Below, piece by piece: positions 52,168-62,374 of a DNA stretch of 64,000 nt (its first letter is position 1; each line of letters starts with the position of its first letter). Below the pieces are notes generated by a model. It was given only the letters and a program-made list of their open reading frames with translations, did no database searches and was not told the DNA's origin. A program made the position numbers and the translations under genes. The DNA comes from an uncultured Oscillospiraceae bacterium (GTDB lineage Bacteria; Bacillota; Clostridia; Oscillospirales; Ruminococcaceae): NCBI GenBank assembly GCA_947522735.1, contig CANNTZ010000006.1, forward strand, positions 1 to 64,000, read 5' to 3'.

Positions 52168-55100
52168 TTGTACTTAAAAGCGCTTGAAATGCTCGGCTTC
52201 AAATCCTTTCCGGACAAGATAAGGCTGGAGCTGGGCAAGGGAATGACCGCGGTCGTGGGTCCGAACGGAAGCGGAAAGAGCAACATCAGCGACGCGATAC
52301 GCTGGGTGCTCGGCGAGCAGTCCACAAAGACGCTGCGCGGAGCAAAGATGGAGGATATCATTTTCAACGGAACCGTGAACCGGCGCGCTCACGGCTTTGT
52401 GGACGTGCGCCTTGTTATAGACAATTGCGACCGTGGGCTGCAATGGGAGGCGGACGAGGTCGTCATTTCCCGCAAATATTACCGCAGCGGCGAAAGCGAG
52501 TATCGCATAAACGGTACGGCTGTGCGTTTGCGCGACATAACCGAGCTGCTGATGGACACCGGCCTTGGCCGCGACGGTTACTCGGTGATAGGGCAGGGGC
52601 GTGTTTCGGAGATTGTAAACGCAAAGCCGCTGCAAAGGCGCGAGATATTTGAGGAGGCGGCGGGTATCTCCAAGTTCCGCTATCGCCGCGAGGAGGCCGA
52701 AAAGCGTCTGGCGCAGGCGGAGGACAATCTGCTGCGCCTGAAGGACATTTTGGCCGAGGTGGAGTCGCGGGTGGAGCCGCTGCGCAGACAGAGCGAAACA
52801 GCCCAGCGCTTTCTGAAGCTCTCGGAGGAGAAAAAGCTGCTGGAGGTGTCGCTGTGGATGAGCTCCATCGATAAGGCGCGCCGTAATCTGCGCGAGCAGG
52901 AGGACAAGATACTGCTTTGCAAGGGCGATTATGACGAGATCGACGCGCAGTACCGCGAAATAGAGAACGAGATCGACAGGGTTTTCGACGAGATGCAGCG
53001 GATAGCCGCCGATATCGAGGCGAAGCGCGAGGCGATACGCGATTTTGAGGAGCGTTCAGCGGAGCTTTCGTCGGTCAGGGCGGTGCTGCTAAACGACATA
53101 AAGCACGACGAGGAATCGATAGCGCGCGTCGAGCGCGAAATTTGCGAGGTACAGAGCGCCGCTGAGGAAACCGAGCAGCAAAAGAAAAGCCTCGCCGGGC
53201 GCATGGAGCGCAAGCAGGACGAGCGCCGAGAGACGGTGGAAAAGCTTGCCGCGCAGAACGCGCGGACGGCGGAAATGCTGGAGCAGCGCGGACGGCTGGC
53301 CGGAGAGCTGGCCGGGTTTGAACGCGATTCCTCCGGGCTTGTGACAGAATACAACGGCGCGAACCTCGAACGCGCGAGAGCGCAGTCGGATATGGCGCAG
53401 CTTGAAAGCAGGAAGCAGCTACTCGAGCAGTCCCTTGCCGGCCGCGAGGAGCGTGTGCGCCAGCTTGAGGGAGAGCGGCAGGAGTGCGAGGCTCTGCTCG
53501 AAGATATCGACGAGCGTATGACGAGCCTTTCCAACACGGCGAAGGGTATAGAGCTGAAGCTTTCCGGACGTAAAAACCAGCTCGAAAAGCTGGACGCGGA
53601 TATATCAAAAATGCGCCGCGGAAAGGACGAACGGCTCTCCCGTGCAAAGCTGCTGGAGGATATGGAGCGCTCGATGGAGGGCTTCATGGGCAGCGTCAAG
53701 TTTGTGCTGGGGCAGGCGCAGCGCGGCTATCTGCGCGGCGTCCACGGGACGGTGTCGGAGAAGCTTGATGTGGATGCGGAAAACGCGCTCGCCATCGAGA
53801 CTGCCCTCGGCGCCGCGATGCAGAACATTATAACAGACAACGAGGAGGTTGCGAAGCGCGCCGTCGGCGAGCTCAAACGCTCCAACATGGGTCGCGCGAC
53901 CTTTCTCTCGATAACGTCGGTTCGCGGGAATCGTCTGAACGAGCGCGGTATCGAGGAGAGGAGCGGCTTTGTCGGAGTTGCGGCCGACCTTGTGCGCCGC
54001 GACGCGAAATATGACGGGATAGTGCTGAATCTGCTCGGTCGCACCGTCGTCGTGGAGACGCTCGACGACGCGGTGGACATGGCGCGGCAGTATTCGTACA
54101 GGTTCCGGATAGTCACGCTGGACGGTCAGGTGATTAACAGCGGCGGCTCCATCACCGGAGGCTCGTCAGTCAAAAACGCGGGCATACTCAGCCGCAGGAG
54201 CGAGATCAATCGTCTGCGTGCGGAGGCGCGGGAGATCGACGGGAAGATAGCAGACGCGATGAAGCCGTATAACGCCGCAAAGGAGGAGAGCGTCCGGCTT
54301 GGCGCGGCGTTGGTTGCGGCGCAGAGCGAATACAAGACCTGCTCCGAGGACAAGATACGCTACGACGCAGAGCTTCGCAGGATAGCGCAGCTCATCGAGG
54401 ACGCGGGACGCAGCGGCGAGGAGAGCGAGCGCCAGCGCGCCGATGTCGAGGACAAGCTTAAAAAGGCGACCGAGATGAAAATCGCCTGTGAGGAAACGCT
54501 CTCGCGGCTGCAATACAGGATAGACGAGATAAACGCGCGGCGCGGCGAGCTGAGCGAAAAGGACGAGCGGCTCAAGGAGGAGACCGGAAGATCGCGCAGC
54601 GCCGAAGCTGAGCTGACGATAGCCATTGCGGGCGTCGAGAAGGATATCGAGGTGCTGCGGCTGTCGGCGGAGCAGCTTGAGCGCCAGAGCGACGACCGCG
54701 CGGAGCGCATATCCGCGCTTGAGCGCCAGATTGAGAGCTACCAAGGACACATCGACGAGACGAACGAGCGGATAGAGCAGAACCGTGCGGCAGCACTGGA
54801 GCTTGAGAGAAACGCGGGTGAGGGCAAGCAGCTCATTGAGCAGGCGGCGCAGGCGCGGCTGGAGCTTGAGGCGCGGACGACGCAGATGCGCGCGAGCCAA
54901 AAGCAGACCACCGAGCGGCGCGAGCAGATTTCAAAGGAGCTGGTGCGCCTCGAGGAACGGCGCGACGCGGCGCAGTCGGAATACGACTCGTTGATAAAGC
55001 GGCTCTGGGAGGAATATGAGCTGACGCGCGCGCAGGCTGAGGAATTTGCGCAGGAGCTGGAAAGCATCTCGGCGGCACAAAGGCGGCTGGCGGAGGTGCG

Positions 55101-55749
55101 CGGCGCTATCAAGGCGCTCGGCGCGGTCAACCTCTCGGCAATAGAGGAATACAAGGAGGTCAGCGAGCGCTACGAGTTCCTGAAGGGGCAGCTTGAGGAC
55201 GTCGAGCGCTCCCGCGACGAGATACGCGAGCTGATAGCGCAGCTCACAACCCAGATGCGCAGCGTATTCTCGGAAAAATTTGCGGTTATTGCCGAGAATT
55301 TTACAAGGATATTTGCAGAGCTGTTCGAGGGCGGAAGCGGAAAGCTGGTGCTAACCGACAACTCTGACGTGCTTGAGGCGGGCATCGATATTTCGGTGCA
55401 GCCGCCGGGAAAGATCATCAACAATCTGGCGGCGCTCTCCGGAGGAGAGCAGGCAATGGTCGCCATCGCGATATACTTCGCCATCCTCAAGGCAAGCCCC
55501 GCGCCATTCTGCATCCTCGACGAGATCGACGCGGCGCTTGACGACGTTAACGTCACGCGCTATTCGAGCTACCTCGGACGGCTCGAGGACAAGACGCAGT
55601 TTATCGCCATCACCCATCGCCGCGGCACGATGGAGGCCGCCGACGTGCTCTACGGAGTGACGATGCAGGAGGTCGGCGTCTCTAAGGTGCTAAAGCTTGA
55701 CGTATCCGAGGTCGAGTCGAAGCTTGGAATAAGCGCCGAGGCAAAATAG
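52168..55749 (+). CDS. smc: Chromosome segregation ATPase SMC
   Basis: An 1193-residue condensin subunit with TTG start (AGGAAG upstream), matching MYLKALEMLGFKSF. Walker A is GPNGSGKS (31-38). Two long coiled coils flank a hinge with HGTVSEKL and GGSITGG. The C-terminal head has LSGGEQAM and the Walker B CILDEIDAALDD. It compacts and segregates the chromosome, normally with ScpA/B (not in this window). ftsY follows, as in most Firmicutes. Confidence 0.97.
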   Translation: MYLKALEMLGFKSFPDKIRLELGKGMTAVVGPNGSGKSNISDAIRWVLGEQSTKTLRGAKMEDIIFNGTVNRRAHGFVDVRLVIDNCDRGLQWEADEVVISRKYYRSGESEYRINGTAVRLRDITELLMDTGLGRDGYSVIGQGRVSEIVNAKPLQRREIFEEAAGISKFRYRREEAEKRLAQAEDNLLRLKDILAEVESRVEPLRRQSETAQRFLKLSEEKKLLEVSLWMSSIDKARRNLREQEDKILLCKGDYDEIDAQYREIENEIDRVFDEMQRIAADIEAKREAIRDFEERSAELSSVRAVLLNDIKHDEESIARVEREICEVQSAAEETEQQKKSLAGRMERKQDERRETVEKLAAQNARTAEMLEQRGRLAGELAGFERDSSGLVTEYNGANLERARAQSDMAQLESRKQLLEQSLAGREERVRQLEGERQECEALLEDIDERMTSLSNTAKGIELKLSGRKNQLEKLDADISKMRRGKDERLSRAKLLEDMERSMEGFMGSVKFVLGQAQRGYLRGVHGTVSEKLDVDAENALAIETALGAAMQNIITDNEEVAKRAVGELKRSNMGRATFLSITSVRGNRLNERGIEERSGFVGVAADLVRRDAKYDGIVLNLLGRTVVVETLDDAVDMARQYSYRFRIVTLDGQVINSGGSITGGSSVKNAGILSRRSEINRLRAEAREIDGKIADAMKPYNAAKEESVRLGAALVAAQSEYKTCSEDKIRYDAELRRIAQLIEDAGRSGEESERQRADVEDKLKKATEMKIACEETLSRLQYRIDEINARRGELSEKDERLKEETGRSRSAEAELTIAIAGVEKDIEVLRLSAEQLERQSDDRAERISALERQIESYQGHIDETNERIEQNRAAALELERNAGEGKQLIEQAAQARLELEARTTQMRASQKQTTERREQISKELVRLEERRDAAQSEYDSLIKRLWEEYELTRAQAEEFAQELESISAAQRRLAEVRGAIKALGAVNLSAIEEYKEVSERYEFLKGQLEDVERSRDEIRELIAQLTTQMRSVFSEKFAVIAENFTRIFAELFEGGSGKLVLTDNSDVLEAGIDISVQPPGKIINNLAALSGGEQAMVAIAIYFAILKASPAPFCILDEIDAALDDVNVTRYSSYLGRLEDKTQFIAITHRRGTMEAADVLYGVTMQEVGVSKVLKLDVSEVESKLGISAEAK

Positions 55750-55784
55750 TATAAGCATACATTTTAATGTATAGGAGGATCACG

Positions 55785-56693
55785 ATGGGCTTTTTTGGAA
55801 AGATAGGCGAAGGGCTGAAAAAAACCAGAGATTCCATGAAAGAAAAGCTGGACGACCTGTTCGGAGCCTATAAAAGGATAGACGACGACCTTCTCGACGA
55901 GCTGGAGGAGACGTTGGTGCTCTCCGACGTCGGCGGCGAGACCTCGATGCGTATCTGCGACGAGCTGCGCAAAAGAGTCAGGGCAAGCGGCGCGCGCGAC
56001 GCCGGAGAGGTGCGTGCGATGCTGCGCGAGATCGTGGCGGAGATGACTGCGGGCGACTGCTCGCTCAGACTCGACACAAGGCCGTCGGTGATACTCGTCA
56101 TCGGCGTCAACGGCGCGGGCAAGACCACCACAATCGGCAAGCTGGCGTTGCGGCTGCAAAGGGAGGGCAAGAGCGTGCTGCTGGCGGCGGCGGACACTTT
56201 CCGTGCTGCGGCAATAGAGCAGCTCGAGGTTTGGGCGCAGCGGGCAAGCTGCCCGATGGTCAAGCATGAGCAGGGCAGCGACCCCGCGGCAGTCGTCTAC
56301 GACGCGATACAGGCGGGCAAGGCGCGCGGGACGGACGTGATAATCTGCGACACCGCCGGACGGCTGCAAAACAAGAAAAACCTGATGGACGAGCTGGCGA
56401 AGATATCCCGCGTCATCTCGCGCGAGGCGGAGGGCTGCGACGTCGAGGTGCTGCTGGTGCTGGATGCGACGACAGGTCAGAACGCACTCAATCAGGCGCG
56501 ACAGTTCAAGGCGGCGGCTGGACTGACCGGAATAGTTTTGACAAAGCTGGACGGAACCGCCAAGGGCGGCGTGATAATCGGTATAATCGAGGAGCTGAAG
56601 ATACCGGTGAAGCTCGTCGGCGTCGGCGAGAAGATAGAGGACTTGCAGCCGTTTGATCCGGAGGAGTTTGCAGCCGGTATATTCGGCGAATAA
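55785..56693 (+). CDS. ftsY: Signal recognition particle receptor FtsY
   Basis: A 302-residue GTPase; the ATG at 55785 has GGAGG 6 bases upstream. The N domain (residues 1-85) is followed by the G domain: GVNGAGKTTTIGKLA (P-loop), DTFRAAA, DTAGR and TKLDGTAKGG. It docks the SRP-ribosome complex at the membrane translocon. No long acidic A domain, as in Gram-positive FtsY. Confidence 0.97.
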   Translation: MGFFGKIGEGLKKTRDSMKEKLDDLFGAYKRIDDDLLDELEETLVLSDVGGETSMRICDELRKRVRASGARDAGEVRAMLREIVAEMTAGDCSLRLDTRPSVILVIGVNGAGKTTTIGKLALRLQREGKSVLLAAADTFRAAAIEQLEVWAQRASCPMVKHEQGSDPAAVVYDAIQAGKARGTDVIICDTAGRLQNKKNLMDELAKISRVISREAEGCDVEVLLVLDATTGQNALNQARQFKAAAGLTGIVLTKLDGTAKGGVIIGIIEELKIPVKLVGVGEKIEDLQPFDPEEFAAGIFGE

Positions 56694-56735
56694 ATATACA
56701 GACATTCCACTGCAAACCGAAACAGGGTGAAAAAA

Positions 56736-57329
56736 TTGAGCAGGACAAAAATAGTGCTCGCCTCCGGCAACCGGAAAAAGCTGGCGGAGCTGCGGCGGAT
56801 ATTAGAGCCGATGGGCTTTGAGGTGATACCTAAGGACGAGGCGGGCGTTGACTTTGACCCGGAGGAAAACGGGAGCACCTTTGCGGAGAACGCGAGGATA
56901 AAGGCGGAGACAGTGAGCCGCGCGACGGGCTTGACGGCGGTTGCGGACGATTCCGGGCTGTGCGTGGACGCGCTCGGCGGCGCGCCGGGAGTGTATTCGG
57001 CGAGATACGCGGGCGAGAATGCAACGGACGGAGACAGGATAGATAAGCTGCTTCGCGAGCTCGACGGCGTGCCGGAGGAAAAGCGCGGCGCACGGTTCGT
57101 CTCTGCGGTTTGCGTATATTTTCCGGACGGACGGATCGTCGAGGCGCAGGGCGTGTGCGAGGGAAAAATTGCCTTTGAGCGGCACGGCTGCGGCGGCTTT
57201 GGCTATGACCCGGTGTTCATGGCGGGAGAAAAGAGCTTCGGCGAGCTTTCCGCAGAGGAAAAGGACGCGCTGAGCCACCGCGGCAACGCGCTGCGGGCGC
57301 TCAGGGACAAGCTGAGAAAAGACATGTGA
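56736..57329 (+). CDS. rdgB: XTP/dITP diphosphatase (RdgB/HAM1 family)
   Basis: A 197-residue enzyme hydrolysing non-canonical purine NTPs. I choose the TTG at 56736 since AGGGTG is 6 bases upstream; a GTG at 56727 overlaps that site. The family begins KIVLASGNRKKLAEL, with ENARIKAETVS, VADDSGLCVDAL and GGFGYDPVF. It sits between ftsY and yhbY, as in B. subtilis-like genomes. Confidence 0.95.
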   Translation: MSRTKIVLASGNRKKLAELRRILEPMGFEVIPKDEAGVDFDPEENGSTFAENARIKAETVSRATGLTAVADDSGLCVDALGGAPGVYSARYAGENATDGDRIDKLLRELDGVPEEKRGARFVSAVCVYFPDGRIVEAQGVCEGKIAFERHGCGGFGYDPVFMAGEKSFGELSAEEKDALSHRGNALRALRDKLRKDM

Positions 57330-57437
57330 CCCGCGCGGCGCTTCTGAGATTTTCACCGCAAGGGAGCGGAGGAACGGCTTGACGGCCCAGAATGGGACGC
57401 ATTTGGCAGAGGCGAAAAAATCGAAAGGAGAAAAGAC

Positions 57438-57728
57438 GTGCTTACAAGTAAACAGCGCGCAAGGCTGCGCGCAATGGCAAACGGATTCGACGTGCTCTAT
57501 CAGGTGGGAAAGGGCGGCATTGCCGACACCATCGTCGCACAGACGCAGGACGCGCTTGAGGCAAGGGAGCTTATAAAGCTATCGGTGCTGGAAAATTCGC
57601 CTTATACGGCGCGTGAGGCCGCCGGAGAGCTTGCAGAGCGCACCGGCGCGGATGTGGTGCAGGTCATCGGCAAGCGCTTTGTACTCTACCGCAGAAGCAG
57701 GAAAAAGCCGGTTATCGAGCTTGACTGA
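57438..57728 (+). CDS. yhbY: YhbY-family RNA-binding protein (CRM domain)
   Basis: A 96-residue protein with GTG start (AAAGGAG upstream). It has the CRM/YhbY fold: RARLRAMANG, VLYQVGKGG and a C-terminal VVQVIGKRFVLYR. It binds pre-50S particles. The 12-base gap to nadD indicates one operon. Confidence 0.93.
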   Translation: MLTSKQRARLRAMANGFDVLYQVGKGGIADTIVAQTQDALEARELIKLSVLENSPYTAREAAGELAERTGADVVQVIGKRFVLYRRSRKKPVIELD

Positions 57729-57746
57729 CGGACGGAGGCGGTGGAT

Positions 57747-58352
57747 ATGATAGGTATACTTGGCGGCACCTTCAACCCGCTGCACATGGGACATATACTG
57801 CTGGCGCGCGGCGCGGCGGAGCAGTACGGGCTTGAAAAGGTGCTGCTTATACCGGCGAACGTGCCGCCGCACAAGACGGCGCTCGACTTGGCGGACGCAT
57901 GCCGCAGGCTGGAGCTCTGCCGCATCGTGGCGGAGCGCGACCCGCTGTTCGAGGCGTGTGATATCGAGATAAAGCGGCAGGGCCGGAGCTATACGGCGGA
58001 CACGCTTGAGGAGCTTACGGCGCTGTATCCCGACAAGGAGCTTGCGCTCATCATGGGCGGCGACATGTTTTTGACGCTCGACAAATGGGTGCGCTGGCGG
58101 GAGATACTGCGGCTGGCGCACATCTGTCCGGCGATGCGGCGCGGCTTTGAGGGCGATTACGCAGGCTACAGGGAGATGCTGGAGCGCGAGGGTGCGCGAA
58201 TACTGCCGGTGAACGTCGAGCTGCCGGAGCTTTCCTCAACCGAACTGCGCGCAAGACTGCGCCGCGGCGAGGATGTGACCGGCCTTGTTCCGGACGGCGT
58301 TGCTGAATATATATACAAAAACGGACTGTATGCAGAAGATGAAAAGCAATAA
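57747..58352 (+). CDS. nadD: Nicotinate-nucleotide adenylyltransferase
   Basis: A 201-residue enzyme forming nicotinic acid adenine dinucleotide in NAD synthesis. The ATG at 57747 has GGAGG 8 bases upstream, and the product begins MIGILGGTFNPLHMGH, the nucleotidyltransferase motif. The C-terminal SSTELRAR is the second family motif (ISSTxxR). It overlaps yqeK slightly. Confidence 0.97.
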   Translation: MIGILGGTFNPLHMGHILLARGAAEQYGLEKVLLIPANVPPHKTALDLADACRRLELCRIVAERDPLFEACDIEIKRQGRSYTADTLEELTALYPDKELALIMGGDMFLTLDKWVRWREILRLAHICPAMRRGFEGDYAGYREMLEREGARILPVNVELPELSSTELRARLRRGEDVTGLVPDGVAEYIYKNGLYAEDEKQ

Positions 58353-58962
58353 CGAAGCAGGCTATGCCGAAGGCGCGGAGCTTGAAGGGCTGCGTCTGAT
58401 AGCCAAAAACAGAATGAGCGAGCACCGCTATATTCACACGGTGAGTGTGGCGGAGAGGGCAGCGAAGCTTGCGAAAATATACGGCGAGGATGAATATAAG
58501 GCGTACAAGGCCGGGCTGCTGCACGATATCTGCAAGGACACCTCGAAAGAGGAGCAGCTCGCACTGATCATGAGGTATCTTCCGGATTTTGAGACGTGCG
58601 CGCCGGAGTGGTATCGCTCTCAGGCGCTGTGGCACTCGCTTGCGGCAGCGCTTTATGCAGAGCATGAATTGCGCGAGAGCGACCCGGAGATACTGAACGC
58701 GATACGTTATCACACCAGCGCGCGCGCAGGAATGTCGCGGCTCGAGGAGCTTGTCTACCTTGCCGACCTAACCTCCGCCGAGCGCGATTATCCTGATGTC
58801 GGCGTCGTCCGGCGGCTCTCGGAGACGGATGTCTCCGCGGCGATGCTATATTCGCTGCAATATATCGTCTGCGATCTCGTCAAAAAGGGCGCGCTGCTTA
58901 CGCCGGAAACTGCGGAGGCGTACAATCAGTACGCGCAGGCGAGCCCGGCCGCCGGCAAATAA
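58330..58962 (+). CDS. yqeK: YqeK HD-domain hydrolase (Ap4A symmetrical hydrolase)
   Basis: A 210-residue HD-superfamily metal hydrolase; YqeK homologues cleave diadenosine tetraphosphate. The HD motif is in LLHDICKD, with metal-site His residues in HRYIHTVSVAE and ALWHSLAAALYA. The start, 58330 or 58339, lies inside the nadD end; the ribosome site is weak. A promoter after it starts the rsfS-leuS unit. Confidence 0.92.
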   Translation: MQKMKSNNEAGYAEGAELEGLRLIAKNRMSEHRYIHTVSVAERAAKLAKIYGEDEYKAYKAGLLHDICKDTSKEEQLALIMRYLPDFETCAPEWYRSQALWHSLAAALYAEHELRESDPEILNAIRYHTSARAGMSRLEELVYLADLTSAERDYPDVGVVRRLSETDVSAAMLYSLQYIVCDLVKKGALLTPETAEAYNQYAQASPAAGK

Positions 58963-59090
58963 AGCGCCGGGAACGGATTGAATGGACGGTCGTCGGGGCG
59001 GGATGATGCCGGCGCTGATATATGTGGCGCCCGCAAACGCTGTCGACGCGAAATATTTGCAGAGAAGCCGTCTTATCGCCGCTTGGAAGA

Positions 59091-59119
59091 TTGACAAAGT
59101 GGAGAAAATAGGATAAAAT
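59091..59119 (+). promoter_or_regulatory. Promoter of rsfS-leuS
   Basis: TTGACA (59091-59096), 17-base spacer, TAAAAT (59114-59119). It lies between yqeK and rsfS. Confidence 0.85.
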
Positions 59120-59161
59120 ATAATATTATATCACTCAATTTAGGTGTGGAGGATGAAAAAT

Positions 59162-59500
59162 ATGACGTCTTTGGAGCTTGCGCGCGAGATCGGAAGGATA
59201 CTTGACAGCAAAAAAGCCACGGATATCAAGATCATGAATATTGGCGGGCACAGCTCACTGGGCGATTATTTTGTGCTGGCGTCCGCCGGAAACACCACGC
59301 AAACCAAGGCGCTGTGCGACGAGATAGAGGAACAGCTCTCCCAAAAGGGGCTGGAGCCGCGCCGGATAGAGGGCTATCAGTCGGCGTCGTGGATACTGCT
59401 CGACTACGTGGATGTGATCGTTCACATCTTCTATAAGGAGACGCGCGAGTTCTATTCGCTCGAACGTCTCTGGGCTGACGTACAGCAGATAGAATTGTAA
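59162..59500 (+). CDS. rsfS: Ribosome silencing factor RsfS
   Basis: A 112-residue protein that binds L14 and blocks subunit joining in poor conditions. I start at the ATG at 59162, where GGAGG lies 9 bases upstream. Family stretches: DIKIMNIGGHSSLGDYFVLAS, LLDYVDVIVHIF and RLWAD. It directly precedes leuS, a common order. Confidence 0.95.
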   Translation: MTSLELAREIGRILDSKKATDIKIMNIGGHSSLGDYFVLASAGNTTQTKALCDEIEEQLSQKGLEPRRIEGYQSASWILLDYVDVIVHIFYKETREFYSLERLWADVQQIEL

Positions 59501-59584
59501 ATTTATAATGAGTTATAAATCCGTTGATTGAGCTTGAATTCATTGATGGATTGCAGATTCATTAACATAGGAAGGACGTTTCGA

Positions 59585-61996
59585 ATGGGCTACGATTTTG
59601 CTTCAATCGAAAAAAAATGGCAGGACATATGGGATGAAAAACAGTCGTTCAAGGCAAGCGACGACTATTCCAAGCCCAAATATTACGCGCTCGTCGAGTT
59701 CCCGTATCCCTCCGGGCAGGGACTTCACGTCGGACATCCGCGTCCCTACACCGCGCTGGACATTGTCTCGCGCAAGCGCCGTCTTCAGGGCTACAACGTG
59801 CTGTTCCCGATGGGCTGGGACGCTTTCGGCCTGCCGACCGAAAATTACGCGATAAAGAATAAGATACACCCGGAAAAGGTCACTCACGACAACATCCAGC
59901 GCTTCAAGAAGCAGATAAAAGCTCTCGGACTGTCTTTTGACTGGAGCCGTGAGGTCAACACCACCGACCCGAGCTACTACAAGTGGACCCAGTGGATATT
60001 CATCCAGCTCTTCAAGCACGGACTGGCCTATAAAAAGGAGATGGCCGTCAACTGGTGCACCTCCTGCAAGTGTGTCCTTGCCAACGAGGAGGTCGTCGGC
60101 GGCAGATGCGAGCGCTGCGGCGGCGAGATAGTCCGCAAGGTCAAGAGCCAGTGGATGCTCAGGATAACCGCCTATGCCCAGCGTCTGATTGACGATCTCG
60201 ACCTTGTGGATTACATCGACCGCGTCAAGGTATCGCAGAAGAACTGGATAGGCCGCTCCACCGGCGCGGAGGTCGATTTCGACACCACCGCGGGCGACAC
60301 AATGACCGTCTACACCACCCGGCCGGACACCCTTTTCGGCGCGACCTACATGGTCGTTTCGCCGGAGCATCAATATATTGACAAGTGGATAAACGCCGGG
60401 CTCATCAGGAACGTCGACGCTATCCGCGACTATCAGGCCGAGGCGGCAAAAAAGTCCGACTTTGAGCGAACCGAGATGGCTGCCGACAAGGAAAAGACCG
60501 GCGTCAGGCTCGACGGCGTGATGGGCATCAACCCCGTCAACGGTGCGGAGATCCCGATATTTATCTCCGACTATGTCCTTGTCTCCTATGGCACCGGCGC
60601 CATCATGGCGGTTCCGGCGCACGATACCCGCGACTACGCCTTTGCAAAGAAGTTCGGTCTGCCGATCATCGAGGTCGTCAGCGGCGGCGACGTCGAAAAG
60701 GAGGCCTTCACCGACTGCGAGACCGGAATAATGGTCAACTCCGGAATGCTGGACGGGCTTCACGTTGAGGACGCAAAGAAAAAGATAACCGAATGGCTCA
60801 CCGAGACCGGTAAGGGCCACTTCAAGGTCAACTTCAAGCTGCGCGACTGGGTATTCTCCCGCCAGCGCTACTGGGGAGAGCCGATACCCATCGTCAGGTG
60901 CGACAAGTGCGGCTATGTTCCCATCCCGGAGAGCGAGCTTCCGCTGCGCTTGCCGGAGGTGGAGAGCTACGAGACGACCGAGAACGGCGACAGCCCGCTT
61001 TCCAAGATGACCGACTGGCTTGAGACCACCTGCCCCGTCTGCGGCGGTCACGCTGTGCGCGAGACAGACACCATGCCGCAGTGGGCGGGCTCCTCGTGGT
61101 ACTTCCTGCGCTACTGCGATCCGCACAATCCCGACGCGCTTGCCTCCAGGGAGGCGCTTGATTACTGGATGCCGGTCGATTGGTACAACGGCGGCATGGA
61201 GCACACCACGCTCCATCTGCTCTATTCCCGCTTCTGGCACAAGTTCCTGTACGATATCGGTGTCGTCTCCACGCCCGAGCCCTACGCCAAGCGCACAAGC
61301 CACGGCATGATCCTCGGTGCAAACGGAGAAAAGATGAGCAAATCCCGCGGCAACGTTGTCAACCCCGACGAGGTTATCGCCGAATACGGCGCGGACACGA
61401 TGCGTCTGTACGAGATGTTCATCGGCGATTTCGAGAAGGCGGCTCCATGGAATCCCGAATCCATCAAGGGATGCAAGCGCTTCCTTGACAGGACGTGGGG
61501 ACTTCAGGACATACTCAAGGGAGGAGACAGCTACACCGAGCGGCTTGAGGGCGCGATGCACCGTGCAATAAAGAAGGTGTCCGAGGACATCGAGCAGATG
61601 AAGTTCAACACCGCCATAGCCACGCTGATGTCGCTCATCAACGAGTTTTACGCGGCAAACGGCGTCAACCGCGCCGAGCTCAGAACCTATCTCCTCCTGC
61701 TCGACCCGTTCGCGCCGCACATAGCCGAGGAGCTGTGGCAGCGCTGCGGCTTCGGCGGAATGGTGACGGAGCAGCGTTGGCCGGAGTTTGACGAGAAAAA
61801 GTGTGTCGAGGCCACCGTTGAGATAGCGATCCAGCTCTGCGGCAAGATCAAGGCGAGAATCAACGTTCCTGCGGACATCTCCAAGGAGGACGCCATTGCC
61901 GAGGCGGAGAAAAAGCTCGCAGCGGAGCTTGACGGCAAGACCATCATCAAAGAGGTCTGCGTGCCCGGAAAGCTCGTCAACATTGTTGCTAAATAA
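59585..61996 (+). CDS. leuS: Leucyl-tRNA synthetase
   Basis: An 803-residue class I synthetase. I start at 59585 (MGYDFASIEKKWQDIW), with AGGAAGG upstream. The HIGH motif reads HVGH in SGQGLHVGHPRPY; KMSKS is in NGEKMSKSRGN. The CP1 editing domain follows the zinc-ribbon-like WCTSCKCVL and CERCGGE segment. No T-box is seen in the 85-base gap upstream, but an AT palindrome ATTTATAA-TGAG-TTATAAAT is at 59501-59520. Confidence 0.97.
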   Translation: MGYDFASIEKKWQDIWDEKQSFKASDDYSKPKYYALVEFPYPSGQGLHVGHPRPYTALDIVSRKRRLQGYNVLFPMGWDAFGLPTENYAIKNKIHPEKVTHDNIQRFKKQIKALGLSFDWSREVNTTDPSYYKWTQWIFIQLFKHGLAYKKEMAVNWCTSCKCVLANEEVVGGRCERCGGEIVRKVKSQWMLRITAYAQRLIDDLDLVDYIDRVKVSQKNWIGRSTGAEVDFDTTAGDTMTVYTTRPDTLFGATYMVVSPEHQYIDKWINAGLIRNVDAIRDYQAEAAKKSDFERTEMAADKEKTGVRLDGVMGINPVNGAEIPIFISDYVLVSYGTGAIMAVPAHDTRDYAFAKKFGLPIIEVVSGGDVEKEAFTDCETGIMVNSGMLDGLHVEDAKKKITEWLTETGKGHFKVNFKLRDWVFSRQRYWGEPIPIVRCDKCGYVPIPESELPLRLPEVESYETTENGDSPLSKMTDWLETTCPVCGGHAVRETDTMPQWAGSSWYFLRYCDPHNPDALASREALDYWMPVDWYNGGMEHTTLHLLYSRFWHKFLYDIGVVSTPEPYAKRTSHGMILGANGEKMSKSRGNVVNPDEVIAEYGADTMRLYEMFIGDFEKAAPWNPESIKGCKRFLDRTWGLQDILKGGDSYTERLEGAMHRAIKKVSEDIEQMKFNTAIATLMSLINEFYAANGVNRAELRTYLLLLDPFAPHIAEELWQRCGFGGMVTEQRWPEFDEKKCVEATVEIAIQLCGKIKARINVPADISKEDAIAEAEKKLAAELDGKTIIKEVCVPGKLVNIVAK

Positions 61997-62074
61997 GGCG
62001 TGGCGGTATCTGCGCGAGCATTCGTGAATTTTCTGAGAATATTTCAATAAATAATAAAATTTGCAGAGGATTGC

Positions 62075-62103
62075 TTGACACAGGGGTTGAAATATAGTAT
62101 AAT
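62075..62103 (+). promoter_or_regulatory. Promoter of rpsU
   Basis: TTGACA (62075-62080), 17-base spacer, TATAAT (62098-62103): perfect consensus. Confidence 0.95.
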
Positions 62104-62156
62104 CATATCTGTTGTATATTGCAATAATACTCCTGCGGCGTGGGGAGGGATATAAA

Positions 62157-62333
62157 GTGGCTGAGATACATGTAAAAGAGAACGAGTCTTTGGACAGCGC
62201 TCTTAGAAGATTTAAGAGACAATGTGCAAAGTCCGGCGTTCTTGCGGAGGTTCGCAAAAGAGAGCACTACGAAAAGCCTTCGGTAAAGCGCAAGAAAAAG
62301 TCCGAAGCGGCTCGCAAGCGTAAGTTTAAGTAA
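62157..62333 (+). CDS. rpsU: 30S ribosomal protein bS21
   Basis: A 58-residue basic protein with GTG start; GGGAGGG lies upstream. The sequence EIHVKENESLDSALRRFKRQ and the Lys/Arg-rich tail are diagnostic. It is a monocistronic unit with consensus promoter and strong terminator. The ATG at 62112 would add 15 non-family residues and lies before the ribosome site. Confidence 0.97.
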   Translation: MAEIHVKENESLDSALRRFKRQCAKSGVLAEVRKREHYEKPSVKRKKKSEAARKRKFK

Positions 62334-62374
62334 GGCTTAGTTTTTGAACCGGGACTTGCATCCGACAAGCATGG

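Noticed and set aside
59501..59584. Possible T-box upstream of leuS
   Set aside because: The gap is too short and has no T-box sequence or terminator/antiterminator pair; only an AT palindrome is present.
59603..62257. An 884-codon minus-strand open frame opposite leuS
   Set aside because: leuS has all class I synthetase motifs on the plus strand; the long antisense frame is a codon-bias effect in GC-rich sequence.
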